Shown piece by piece: positions 21,546 through 28,881 of a stretch of DNA of 38,039 nucleotides; positions within the stretch are counted from its first letter, which is position 1; each line of letters starts with the position of its first letter. Made by a program: the position numbers and the translations under genes. This DNA is from Oscillospiraceae bacterium. Lineage in GTDB: Bacteria; Bacillota; Clostridia; Oscillospirales; Ruminococcaceae. Location: positions 1 to 38,039 of the forward strand of contig JAEEIA010000020.1 in the NCBI GenBank assembly GCA_016281125.1, in the 5' to 3' direction. The notes under the pieces were generated by a model. That model made no database searches. It was given only the letters and a program-made list of their open reading frames with translations, and was not told the origin of the DNA.

Positions 21546-22868
21546 ATGACCCGAATGACCAGAACCACCCTACAAAAGCTCGCGGCCGCTGCGGCAGCAC
21601 TCTGTATGATGAGCGTCTGCACCGGATGCGGCAACACCGGCAGCAGCACGCCCTCTGCCGATACCCCCGAGCAGTCCTCCGAACCGCCGGCAGAGCCGCA
21701 GGTGTTCACCGAGAACATCACCGGCACGCAGGACGGCTATGACTATGAGCTGTGGAAGGATGAGGGCACGACGTCCTTCACGGTCGATCCGACCGGCGGC
21801 ACCTTCTCCTGCGAGTGGAGCGACATCAACAATGCGCTGTTCCGCCGCGGCAAGAAGTATGACTGCACGATGACCTATCCGGAGCTCGGCAATATCACCG
21901 TTGATTACGGCGTGGACTATCAGCCGGTCGGCAACTCCTATATGTGCGTTTACGGCTGGACGAGAGAACCGCTGATCGAATACTATATCGTCGAATCCTG
22001 GGGCTCCTGGCGTCCGCCCGGGGCACCGTTTGCAATCGGCACCGTGACCGTGGACGGCGCGGTATACGATATTTATAAGACAACCCGTTACGAGCAGCCG
22101 TCCATCGACGACACCCAGACCTTTGACCAGTACTGGAGCGTCCGGCGCACAAAGCCGCAGGGCGACGGCACCAAGCTGGAGGGCACAATCTCCGTTTCCA
22201 AGCACTTTGACGCATGGAAGAAGTGCGGTCTGGAGCTCGGCAAAATGTACGAGGTTGCGCTGACGATTGAGGGCTATCAGTCGCAGGGCAAGGCCACGGT
22301 CTATAAGAATGATCTCAACGTCGGCGGCACCTATGCGGAAGCAACCGATATTGAGGTGACGGTTGATGAGGAAGCAATCGCAAAGCTGGCGAGCACCGAA
22401 ACCGGTACGCCGGAGGATGTGGGCTTCTTTGAAACCAGCTTCGAGAACGGCACCGAGGGCTGGATCCCGCGCGGCGGCTCGATTGTCATGACGGACAGCG
22501 ACAATGCTTCTGACGGTTCGCAGTCTTTGTTTGTCAGCGGCAGAACCGATTACTGGAACGGCGCGACGGTCATGCTCAGCAGCGATACGTATAAGGCGGG
22601 TGAGTCGTACCATTTCAAGGCGAAGGTCATGCAGAAGAGCGGTGAGGACATCACCATGAAGATGACGCTGCAATATGATCTGGACGGCGAAAAGTACGAT
22701 CAGATTGCACTGGAGCCTGCACCGAACGGCGAGTGGATTACGCTGGAGAATCTGGCGTATATGATTCCGGAGGGTGCGGAGAATCTTCAGCTGTATGTGG
22801 AGTCTCCGGACAGCCTGACCGATTTCTACGTAGACGAGGTTTCCGGCGGCGAGCGCGCCGACGGGTAA
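21546..22868 (+). CDS. GH11 endo-1,4-beta-xylanase lipoprotein with C-terminal CBM22-like domain
   Basis: 440 residues. ATG 21546 is used; ATG 21555, three codons on, fits the spacing from GAGG better and is equally possible. The signal peptide ends in a lipobox-like CTGC (Cys28), followed by a Ser/Pro/Glu linker to about residue 52. A GH11 catalytic domain spans about 55-255. The nucleophile is Glu145 in [15 protein letters not shown] and the acid/base is Glu242 in [11 protein letters not shown], both in family-defining contexts. After a short linker, about 300-436 is a CBM22/CBM4_9-type jelly roll ([31 protein letters not shown]). It should cut xylan while tethered to the cell membrane rather than to a cellulosome, since it lacks a dockerin. 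Confidence 0.92.
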   Translation: MTRMTRTTLQKLAAAAAALCMMSVCTGCGNTGSSTPSADTPEQSSEPPAEPQVFTENITGTQDGYDYELWKDEGTTSFTVDPTGGTFSCEWSDINNALFRRGKKYDCTMTYPELGNITVDYGVDYQPVGNSYMCVYGWTREPLIEYYIVESWGSWRPPGAPFAIGTVTVDGAVYDIYKTTRYEQPSIDDTQTFDQYWSVRRTKPQGDGTKLEGTISVSKHFDAWKKCGLELGKMYEVALTIEGYQSQGKATVYKNDLNVGGTYAEATDIEVTVDEEAIAKLASTETGTPEDVGFFETSFENGTEGWIPRGGSIVMTDSDNASDGSQSLFVSGRTDYWNGATVMLSSDTYKAGESYHFKAKVMQKSGEDITMKMTLQYDLDGEKYDQIALEPAPNGEWITLENLAYMIPEGAENLQLYVESPDSLTDFYVDEVSGGERADG

Positions 22869-22941
22869 GCGGGCGGTATCGGCTTCCGTTTCCTGCCTGT
22901 TCCGTATCTTTCAGGACGGAGCATCAATAGCCGGATAAAAA

Positions 22942-22980
22942 AGCGGCATCAGCTTACATTCAGCTGATGCCGCTTTGTTC
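22942..22980 (+). terminator. Terminator of the xylanase gene, copy 1
   Basis: AGCGGCATCAGCT (22942-22954) pairs with AGCTGATGCCGCT (22962-22974), followed by TTGTTCT. It is duplicated at 23196-23234. Confidence 0.9.
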
Positions 22981-22990
22981 TGTTGAATAA

Positions 22991-23180
22991 GGTATCGCTG
23001 CGCGATGATTCATAATGAGGGCTCTGCCCTCAAGCTCCTGCTGGGGATGTATCCCCAGACCCCATTTTGTATATAAATGACGCAGATACGAACTTATCAT
23101 CAAAGTGGGATTCCAAAGGGTTACGACCCTTTGGCGGGGTTTGGGGCAGAGCCCCATTATAAATCCATCGGAGATACCTC
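22991..23180. repeat. MITE-like interspersed repeat, copy C
   Basis: About 190 bases. The left end GGTATCGCTGCGCGATGATT and right end AATCCATCGGAGATACC are imperfect inverted repeats continuing into CATAATG/CATTATA. Inside is CCAAAGGG...CCCTTTGG. Confidence 0.8.
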
Positions 23181-23195
23181 TTTATCAACAAACTG

Positions 23196-23234
23196 AGCGG
23201 CATCAGCTTACATTTAGCTGATGCCGCTTTGTTC
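23196..23234 (+). terminator. Terminator copy 2
   Basis: The same stem as at 22942 with one loop/arm change (TACATTTAGCT). It is part of the tandem duplication. Confidence 0.8.
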
Positions 23235-23244
23235 TGTTGAATAA

Positions 23245-23434
23245 GGTATCGCTGCGCGATGATTCATAATGAGGGCTCTGCCCTCAAGCTCCTGCTGGGG
23301 ATGTATCCCCAGACCCTATTTTGTATATAAATGACGCAGATACGAACTTATCATCAAAGTGGGATTCCAAAGGGTTACGACCCTTTGGCAGGGTTTGGGG
23401 CAGAGCCCCATTATAAATCCATCGGAGATACCTC
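23245..23434. repeat. MITE-like interspersed repeat, copy D
   Basis: Nearly identical to copy C, carried by the 254-base duplication. Its right end lies 14 bases from the stop of the PAP2 gene. Confidence 0.8.
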
Positions 23435-23448
23435 TTTCCCTCCGCATA

Positions 23449-24105
23449 TCAACGGCGGTGCGCCTTTGCTGCTGCACCGCGGCAGCCGTCCCACGGCTTG
23501 TTGACGAACAGCTTGTTGCAGATCGCCAGCGCAAGACATGCATACACAACGCCGCTGATGAGTCCGCCCAGAATATCGGTCGGATAATGCACATACAGAT
23601 ACATGCGGGAGAACGCAATCAGCGCAGCCAGACACAGCGCCGGAATGCCCCACTTCCGGCTCCACATGCAAATGGAGGTCGCAGCGGCAAAGGATGCCTG
23701 CGTGTGTCCGGAGGGGAATGCGTAATCCGTCGGGGGCTTGACGAGCAGCTGCATGACCGTTCTGCCCTCCGGAATCACCGTTGCGCCGTCGCGGACGGAG
23801 ATGCGGGAGGTCAGGTCTGTGACGGCGAGCCTTGCCAGCGGATTTCCGTTTTCCAGCCAGAACGGGCGCGGTCTTGCAATCACGTTTTTGAGAATCAGGT
23901 TGCCGCCGATGACACCGAACAGCAGTGCAAATGCACCCACATGCGCATATTTCCGTGTGCGCTTCGGAATGAACATCAGCAGGATGACGGCAATCCAGAA
24001 GATACCGCCGTCACCGAATTTTGTAATAATCGGCATGATGCGGTCCATGAGCGGAACACGGAACATATCCTGTATTCCGTTGAGAAATTCAAATTCCCAG
24101 TTCAT
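23449..24105 (-). CDS. PAP2-family membrane phosphatase
   Basis: 218 residues. ATG 24105 is preferred because AAAGGA lies 8 bases upstream; a TTG two codons earlier is too close to it. It is an integral membrane protein with about five to six hydrophobic helices. The three phosphatase motifs are complete: KNVIARPRP (K-x6-RP type), PSGHT with its catalytic His, and SRMYLYVHYPTD (SR-x5-H-x3-D). The family removes phosphate from undecaprenyl pyrophosphate, phosphatidate or similar lipids at the outer membrane face; which one cannot be told. A long extracytoplasmic loop of about 45 residues separates motifs 1 and 2. Two copies of its promoter lie upstream. Confidence 0.92.
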   Translation of the reverse strand: MNWEFEFLNGIQDMFRVPLMDRIMPIITKFGDGGIFWIAVILLMFIPKRTRKYAHVGAFALLFGVIGGNLILKNVIARPRPFWLENGNPLARLAVTDLTSRISVRDGATVIPEGRTVMQLLVKPPTDYAFPSGHTQASFAAATSICMWSRKWGIPALCLAALIAFSRMYLYVHYPTDILGGLISGVVYACLALAICNKLFVNKPWDGCRGAAAKAHRR

Positions 24106-24139
24106 TTTCAACGTCCTTTCAAAAGCAGAGTATGCATCT

Positions 24140-24168
24140 ATTATAGCATATTATCCGGTAAATTTCAA
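24140..24168 (-). promoter_or_regulatory. Promoter of the PAP2 gene (proximal copy)
   Basis: Minus strand TTGAAA (24168-24163), 17-base spacer, TATAAT (24145-24140). Confidence 0.8.
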
Positions 24169-24234
24169 TGGGAGGAGTGCAAAAAAGCGATTGCTGTGTA
24201 AAATAGGGGCAAAAATGGAGCCGGGCACTGCCCG

Positions 24235-24263
24235 GTTATAGCATATTATCCGGTAAATTTCAA
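24235..24263 (-). promoter_or_regulatory. Second, duplicated copy of the PAP2 promoter
   Basis: A 32-base direct repeat (24141-24172 and 24236-24267) carries TTGAAA, the same 17-base spacer and TATAAC here. The last base of the -10 box differs because the repeat ends inside it. Confidence 0.65.
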
Positions 24264-24346
24264 TGGGCGATGTATGAATTATTTCTGAAGGCGGCCTGTC
24301 CCCGGAAATACGTAGGACAGCAGCGGCCCCGGTTTGTCGAAAAAGT

Positions 24347-24415
24347 GCTTCCGGCGGAGTTATAATGGGGGCGCTGCTCCCCCAACCCTCATTATCAATC
24401 CATCGGAGATACCTC
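24347..24415. repeat. MITE-like interspersed repeat, copy E (internally deleted)
   Basis: About 70 bases keeping both ends (TTCCGGCGGAGTTATAATGG and ATTATCAATCCATCGGAGAT) with the middle missing. Its right end abuts the stop codon of the 24415-24627 gene. Confidence 0.65.
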
Positions 24416-24627
24416 TACATCACGATATATGCCAGCGCCAGCAGCAGCTTGCGGTCGGCCTTTTCCTCCCACAGCAGCCAGAGCAGTGCCAGCAGGAGCA
24501 GCGTTTCGCCGTCCGGGTGCCGCAGATGCTCCGCCAGACCGGAAAGCGCCTGCGGAATCTGCGGCGGGCGCTCTGCGGGCGCATGACTGTTTCCGCACAT
24601 CCACCACATCGGTACGCCGTTTGCCAT
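24415..24627 (-). CDS. Small protein with hydrophobic C-terminus, unknown
   Basis: 70 residues, ATG 24627 after GAGGGGAGG. The polar, Pro-rich N-terminal part (MANGVPMWWMCGNSHAPAER) is followed by a Leu-rich hydrophobic tail (LLLLALLWLLW, then KLLLALAYIVM) broken by a charged EEKADR turn. This could be two short membrane-seeking helices. It is the last of three closely spaced minus-strand genes (gaps of 19 and 30 bases), so it is probably cotranscribed with them. I do not recognise it. The stop codon overlaps the end of a repeat element, so the C-terminus may have been reshaped by that insertion. Confidence 0.55.
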   Translation of the reverse strand: MANGVPMWWMCGNSHAPAERPPQIPQALSGLAEHLRHPDGETLLLLALLWLLWEEKADRKLLLALAYIVM

Positions 24628-24646
24628 GCGCGCCTCCCCTCTCCCG

Positions 24647-25006
24647 TCAGGTTCCGCCGAACAGATCGTTCAGCATTCCGTTTTCCCGCAAAACGCCCGC
24701 CGCCGACCAGAGCCGGAGCATCCGCGCAGCCTGCTCCGCCCGTCTGGCACGTTCCGGCGACAGATGCGGTTTCAGCGCCAGTACCAGCGCGGCGGTTTCG
24801 TCCTGCTGCACCTGCGTGAGCGCCTGCCCGACCGCCAGCAGTCTGGTCAGATCCGGCAGCGGGCTCTCCCCGGAATCGGGCTCCGGCGCTGCCTGCGGAT
24901 TCTCCGGCGGCGGATCGTCGTGCAGCATTTCTGCAAGCTCCCTCAGATCGCGCATGCTCTCCGGATCGGAAAGCAGCGACTGGAGCTTCTTTGTCAGATC
25001 GTCCAC
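24647..25006 (-). CDS. Small acidic helical protein, unknown
   Basis: 119 residues starting at GTG 25006 with GGAGGGGAGG upstream. It is mostly predicted helix, with a central Pro/Glu-rich spacer (PPPENPQAAPEPDSGESP). The N-terminal MDDLTKKLQSLLSDPESMRDLRELAEML resembles the DPKKLDQIMSS helix of the next gene upstream in style. There is no signal peptide or Cys. It is the middle gene of a three-gene unit. I cannot assign a function. Confidence 0.6.
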   Translation of the reverse strand: MDDLTKKLQSLLSDPESMRDLRELAEMLHDDPPPENPQAAPEPDSGESPLPDLTRLLAVGQALTQVQQDETAALVLALKPHLSPERARRAEQAARMLRLWSAAGVLRENGMLNDLFGGT

Positions 25007-25036
25007 GGGCTGCGCCTCCCCTCCCGACTGCGGCCG

Positions 25037-25279
25037 TCAGCCGGTCAGCTTTTCGTAGAGCGCTTTTGCCTGGCGGCTGCTCATAATCTGATCCAGCTTT
25101 TTCGGATCTGCGAGCACCTGCCTGAATTTTGCAGCGCTCTTTTCGTCCATGCCCGCAAGCGCGCGGTCAAATTTCCCGGCTTCGAGTTCCTGCCGGAGCT
25201 GCTCGGGGGACATCCCCAGCTTGCTCCCGACGGTTTGCAGCAGCGCTGTCAGCTGCGCACTGTTCTTCGGTTTTTCCAT
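25037..25279 (-). CDS. Small helical protein, unknown
   Basis: 80 residues, ATG 25279 with GAAAGGAG 9 bases upstream. It is entirely helical and charged, with a repeated look: SPEQLRQELEAGKFDRALAG and SAAKFRQVLADPKKLDQIMS. There are no Cys, signal or membrane helix. It is the first gene of the three-gene minus-strand unit and diverges from the phosphodiesterase gene at 25364. Function unknown. Confidence 0.65.
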   Translation of the reverse strand: MEKPKNSAQLTALLQTVGSKLGMSPEQLRQELEAGKFDRALAGMDEKSAAKFRQVLADPKKLDQIMSSRQAKALYEKLTG

Positions 25280-25303
25280 CGGCGGCTCCTTTCAGTGATA
25301 CGG

Positions 25304-25332
25304 TTGACACTGTTTTATTTCTATGCTATAAT
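25304..25332 (+). promoter_or_regulatory. Promoter of the phosphodiesterase gene
   Basis: TTGACA (25304-25309), 17-base spacer ending in ATGC, TATAAT (25327-25332): consensus boxes 31 bases before the ATG. Confidence 0.9.
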
Positions 25333-25363
25333 AGAACAAAACAGAACAAAGGGGCGTTTTTTC

Positions 25364-25888
25364 ATGCAGATACTGGTGATTTCCGATACGCACGGGCGGT
25401 ATGACGTTCTGCGGCATGTGCTGCTGACGCATCCGCATGCGGATCTGATTGTCCACTGCGGCGACGGTGAATACGAAACTGAGCGCTTCCTCGCGGAGCA
25501 TCCGGAGTATGCGCCGAAATTATTGCAGGTGCGCGGAAACTGTGACCATGATCCGATGATCCCGCTTGCCCGGACGATTCCGCTGCCCTACGGGCACAAG
25601 GCGCTTGCTGTTCACGGACACCGGTATGTATCCGGCGATTTCCCGCAGAACCTGATTGATACCGCAAAGCAGGACGGCGCAGATCTGGTGCTGTTCGGGC
25701 ATCTGCATGTGCGCATGGACCGGTATACGGACGGGATTCACCTGTTTAATCCCGGCAGTGCCGCGCAGCCCCGCGACCAGTTTTCGCCGTCGTACGGGCT
25801 GGTGGATATCATGGAATCGGGGATTCTCACCTCGCACGGGGAACTGAAACGCACCCCCGCCCCCTTTGATGATATGTTTTCGTTCTGA
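25364..25888 (+). CDS. YfcE/MJ0936-type metallophosphoesterase
   Basis: 174 residues, ATG 25364 after AAAGGGG. The calcineurin-like metal-binding blocks are present in order: ISDTHG (near residue 7), HCGDGE (near 32), RGNCD (near 57), VHGHRY (near 79) and FGHLHV (near 107), with the FNPGS ending typical of the YfcE/MJ0936 family. It is a soluble phosphodiesterase with two metal ions; the physiological substrate is unknown. It is divergent from the three small genes and followed by repeat copy F. Confidence 0.93.
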   Translation: MQILVISDTHGRYDVLRHVLLTHPHADLIVHCGDGEYETERFLAEHPEYAPKLLQVRGNCDHDPMIPLARTIPLPYGHKALAVHGHRYVSGDFPQNLIDTAKQDGADLVLFGHLHVRMDRYTDGIHLFNPGSAAQPRDQFSPSYGLVDIMESGILTSHGELKRTPAPFDDMFSF

Positions 25889-25902
25889 ATAATGTGCAAA
25901 GA

Positions 25903-26092
25903 GGTATCGCTGCGCGATGATTTATAATGGGCTCCACCCAAACCCGCCAAAGGGTCAGTGACCCTTTGGAATCCCGCGATATAGAAAAAACGCAGCAAAT
26001 GCATTGCTTTCACTATAATTGGATTTTTACGGGCTAGCAGCCCTTAAGCGGGGTATGGGGCGGAGCCCCATTTCCGCTCCATCGGAGATACC
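25903..26092. repeat. MITE-like interspersed repeat, copy F
   Basis: The best-preserved ends: GGTATCGCTGCGCGATGATT at the left and ATCGGAGATACC at the right, with internal GCCAAAGGG...CCCTTTGGAATCCC and GGGCTAGCAGCCC. Confidence 0.8.
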
Positions 26093-26101
26093 GCAAAAAC
26101 A

Positions 26102-26130
26102 AAGGCACCGGCTGAATCGGCCGGTGCCTT
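26102..26130 (-). terminator. Terminator of the radical SAM operon
   Basis: AAGGCACCGGC (26102-26112) pairs with GCCGGTGCCTT (26120-26130). On the minus strand it is followed by TTGTTTTTG. Confidence 0.88.
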
Positions 26131-26165
26131 TTGCATCCCTGTATTTAACGCTGCCTGTTCCGTGA

Positions 26166-27239
26166 TCAGAACAGAATATCCTTGAAGCAGACCTGCGGGC
26201 AGTTGTTGTCGAAATCCCAGGTGTGGTATGCATCGCCGTGACAGAACTTCTGCTCGCTGCAATTCCGGCATTTTTCGCAGTCCTGGCTGAGGTCGCGCCG
26301 GAAAATTTTGAATCCGTTTTCCCAGACGTCCTTGAAATTATCCTTCAGGATATTGCCCTGAATGAACTCGGGACGGCGCTCGATGTCCAGACATGCGGTG
26401 ATGTCGCCGTTGACCATGATGCTTGCGGTATACAGTCCTGCGGTGCAGAGAAAATACCAATCTCTGACCTCGCGCTCGTACTCCATGCCGAGGTAGTGGC
26501 TGCATCCGTAGCAGACCGGCTCACCGGCAATGCGCTTGTTCCGGATGAACTCGAACAGATACTGATAGTCCTCCTTGGTCAGCAGCAGCTCGGGGTGCAG
26601 CTTGGCTCTGCCGATCGGATCCATATTGACCACGCGCCACGAATCAATCTCCACATTCTTGAGAATATCGTAGAGCGCGTCCAGCTCCCTGATGCTCTTG
26701 TGCGAGCAGACCGTCGTGACCTGCACTGCCTGAAATCCGCCGACACGCAGCAGATTCATGACGCCGTCCATGGCCTTTTTCCAGCCGCCCGGCGTTCTGC
26801 GGAACGCATCATGCGTTTCCGGCAGGCCGTCCAGACTGATCGAGATCGTGCCCATGCCGACCTCTTTCAGCTTTTTGGCGACCTCCTCGGTGATGAGCGT
26901 GCCGTTGCTCGTCATACCCCATTTGAAGCCGAGTTCATGCGCAAAGCCCATGATTTCAAAGAACTCCTTGCGCAGCAGCGGCTCGCCGCCGGTGATGCAG
27001 AGCATATAGCCGTCGGTACCCATGTCCTTTTTGAGCTGCGTCAGAAATTCCTTGTACTGCTCCAGCGAAAGCTCGTCGGAGGGGACGTCGCCCGCGCTGC
27101 TGCCGCAGTGCAGACATCGTTCGTTGCAGCGGAGCGTCAGCTCAAGAAACAGATTCTTGAGCTGCGGCATCGCTTTCAGACCTTCGCGGTAGACCGCAAG
27201 GCGCTTCATACTGTCTTCTTTCATTGCCGGATTGAGCAT
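26166..27239 (-). CDS. Radical SAM/SPASM enzyme, putative maturase of the adjacent YGPP proteins
   Basis: 357 residues, ATG 27239 with AGGAGA 7 bases upstream. The radical SAM cluster motif C38-x3-C42-x2-C45 lies in LTLRCNERCLHCGSS, followed by the GGEPLL glycine motif and ISLDGLPETHD. The C-terminal part is SPASM-like: CTAG...ITACLDIERRPEFIQGN, then the dense set CEKCRNCSEQKFC and a final NNCPQVC, enough for auxiliary iron-sulphur clusters. Such enzymes modify peptides or proteins through a 5'-deoxyadenosyl radical in the cytosol. It is the last gene of a six-gene operon, 24 bases after the stop of an exported YGPP protein. Those five proteins are its natural candidate substrates. The chemistry is unknown; substrates almost free of Cys argue against thioether formation at the motif. 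A role as sulfatase maturase is less likely because no sulfatase is nearby. Confidence 0.88.
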   Translation of the reverse strand: MLNPAMKEDSMKRLAVYREGLKAMPQLKNLFLELTLRCNERCLHCGSSAGDVPSDELSLEQYKEFLTQLKKDMGTDGYMLCITGGEPLLRKEFFEIMGFAHELGFKWGMTSNGTLITEEVAKKLKEVGMGTISISLDGLPETHDAFRRTPGGWKKAMDGVMNLLRVGGFQAVQVTTVCSHKSIRELDALYDILKNVEIDSWRVVNMDPIGRAKLHPELLLTKEDYQYLFEFIRNKRIAGEPVCYGCSHYLGMEYEREVRDWYFLCTAGLYTASIMVNGDITACLDIERRPEFIQGNILKDNFKDVWENGFKIFRRDLSQDCEKCRNCSEQKFCHGDAYHTWDFDNNCPQVCFKDILF

Positions 27240-27263
27240 AATTTTTCTCCTGTGATATGAATT

Positions 27264-28055
27264 TTAGGATACGGAGTTTCCGTCCGCTTCACCGACGGTT
27301 TCCGTTTTGGTTGTTTTCTCGTTCTGTCTTTTATTCTCACTGAGAGCGGAAAAGACAGACTCCATCTCCGCCGTGTCCCGGATCAGATCCCAGTCGCCGG
27401 TACGGGGCGGGCCGTACAGTGCGACGGCGCCGGTATCGGTAAACGGGAGCAGACCGGTGATCAGCCCCTCTGTTTCGCGCGTGCTGCGCGTATGCATGGT
27501 GCGGCGCGTTGCGATTGTGGTGCCGTCCGGAACGGTTGTGCCCGGCACGGTCGTGGTTACGGCGGGTTCCTGCTTCGGGATGCCGAGCCGTTCCTCTATG
27601 AAGATGCGCACATCCTCTTTGTCCAGGACGCCGTCCAAATTGACGTCTGCCAGGTGCGCAGCGTACGAATTCTGCGGATCCATGCCCTCAAGGACAGCGT
27701 TCTTGATGTACGAAAGGTCACGGGCATCCGCTCTTCCGTCCCAGTTTGTATCACCCGCGAATGCGACGGGCGGCGGGCCGTACACCGGCACCGGAACGGT
27801 ATTCGTTGTTTCGGTATAGGTTGTGCCTTTGGCCGTTTGCGTCCTTCCGGTTCTTCTGGTTCGCACGGTCGTTTCTTCCGGCGGTTCCGTCGTAAACATG
27901 GACGGCGGGCCGTAGACCACGGCCATGCCGGTTTCAATTTCTGCAATCGGATCGTCAAGTGCCCGCACGGGCTGCTGCATCCGGGACTGCGCCGAGCTGC
28001 CGAGTGCGGTCGCAAAGATCGCAGCCGTCAGGAGCGTCTGCGCTGTTTTCTTCAT
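27264..28055 (-). CDS. Exported YGPP/dockerin-like protein 5 (three YGPP motifs)
   Basis: 263 residues. ATG 28055 follows AAAAGGAG; an in-frame ATG at 28088 lacks a ribosome site. The signal is MKKTAQTLLTAAIFATALG, cleavage near SSAQS. YGPP motifs lie at residues 48-51 (VVYGPPSMF), 92-95 (PVYGPPPVAF) and 214-217 (ALYGPPRTG). A dockerin-like domain at about 101-160 begins GDTNWDGRADARDLSYIK, with a second loop ADVNLDGVLDKEDVRIF. Thr/Arg-rich linkers separate the parts, and a charged tail of about 45 residues follows the last motif. There is no Cys. It is the fifth gene of the operon, directly before the radical SAM gene. I infer that it is a modified, exported protein, perhaps docked on the cell surface. 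Confidence 0.85.
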   Translation of the reverse strand: MKKTAQTLLTAAIFATALGSSAQSRMQQPVRALDDPIAEIETGMAVVYGPPSMFTTEPPEETTVRTRRTGRTQTAKGTTYTETTNTVPVPVYGPPPVAFAGDTNWDGRADARDLSYIKNAVLEGMDPQNSYAAHLADVNLDGVLDKEDVRIFIEERLGIPKQEPAVTTTVPGTTVPDGTTIATRRTMHTRSTRETEGLITGLLPFTDTGAVALYGPPRTGDWDLIRDTAEMESVFSALSENKRQNEKTTKTETVGEADGNSVS

Positions 28056-28134
28056 AAGAGCATCTCCTTTTCTGCCGTGAAACCGCACCGTTGCGGTGCT
28101 CAGAAATCAGACGGTTTCTGCCGGAGCCTCCTGC

Positions 28135-28833
28135 TTATTGCAGCATGGAGGGCGGGCCGTAAAGCACAACCGGAATATCCGTATCCCGCGTGGTTTCAGG
28201 CGGCGCTGTCATTTCGCTGATCGTGGTGACAGGCGGCGGGCCGTAGATCGGAAATGTGACCACCGTTGTTGTGGTGAGGAGCGTGGTCATATCTGCGGAA
28301 GTCGTGACGGCAGGCGTTGTTGTGACTGCCTCCTCCTTCTTCGGAATGCCGAGCGTTTCCTCCATGAAGACGCGGACATCCTCTTTGTCCACATCGCCGT
28401 CATGATTGACGTCTGCCATGTCATACCAGCCGTCGAACTGATCTCTGCCTGCCATTGCAGCGCGCTTGATGAGCGTCAGATCGCGGGCATCTGCGATTGC
28501 GTCCCAGTTCATATCGCCCGAAAAAGCGGTGCGCGGCGGGCCGTAGGCCGGCTCCGGAATGAGATCCGTGGTAACCGGAACCTCCGGCCAGTCAGGATAT
28601 GCCGGAATACTTGCAACAAACTGGTTTGTTGTGGTATAGGTTGTTGTGTCTGTGGTTTCCTCTGATGTCGGCTGCGTCGGCGGCGGGCCGTAAACCCCCG
28701 CGTAATTTGTCTGAAGATCAACGATCGGATCGTTTGCTGCCTGAACGGGCTGCCGCATCTGCGACTGCGCCGAGCTTCCGAGCGCCGTTGCAAAGATCGC
28801 AGCTGTCAGGATGGTTTGCGCTGTTCTTTTCAT
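28135..28833 (-). CDS. Exported YGPP/dockerin-like protein 4 (four YGPP motifs)
   Basis: 232 residues, ATG 28833 with AAAGGA 10 bases upstream. The signal MKRTAQTILTAAIFATALG is nearly identical to proteins 3 and 5. YGPP motifs lie at residues 48-51, 97-100, 197-200 and 225-228; the last is four residues from the C-terminus (VLYGPPSMLQ). The dockerin-like domain at about 106-165 has GDMNWDAIADARDLTLIK and ADVNHDGDVDKEDVRVF, then LGIPKKEE. Linkers are Thr-rich. There is no Cys in the protein. It carries the most motif copies of the five and the shortest non-motif sequence, so it looks most like a multi-site precursor. Confidence 0.85.
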   Translation of the reverse strand: MKRTAQTILTAAIFATALGSSAQSQMRQPVQAANDPIVDLQTNYAGVYGPPPTQPTSEETTDTTTYTTTNQFVASIPAYPDWPEVPVTTDLIPEPAYGPPRTAFSGDMNWDAIADARDLTLIKRAAMAGRDQFDGWYDMADVNHDGDVDKEDVRVFMEETLGIPKKEEAVTTTPAVTTSADMTTLLTTTTVVTFPIYGPPPVTTISEMTAPPETTRDTDIPVVLYGPPSMLQ

Positions 28834-28881
28834 CAAATGTTCGTCCTTTCCCTCAGAATCTCCGTGCTGCGGCAGGTTCCG

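Larger units (their letters stand above)
22943..23434. repeat. Tandem duplication of a 254-base unit (terminator plus repeat element)
   Basis: The segment from 22943 recurs at 23197 with an offset of 254 bases and almost no differences. Each unit holds one terminator hairpin and one MITE-like element. Near identity implies a recent duplication. Confidence 0.9.

Noticed and set aside
26166-27239. Radical SAM enzyme as an anaerobic sulfatase maturase
   Set aside because: No sulfatase lies nearby, and the operon partners are YGPP proteins without a sulfatase C/S-x-P-x-R motif.
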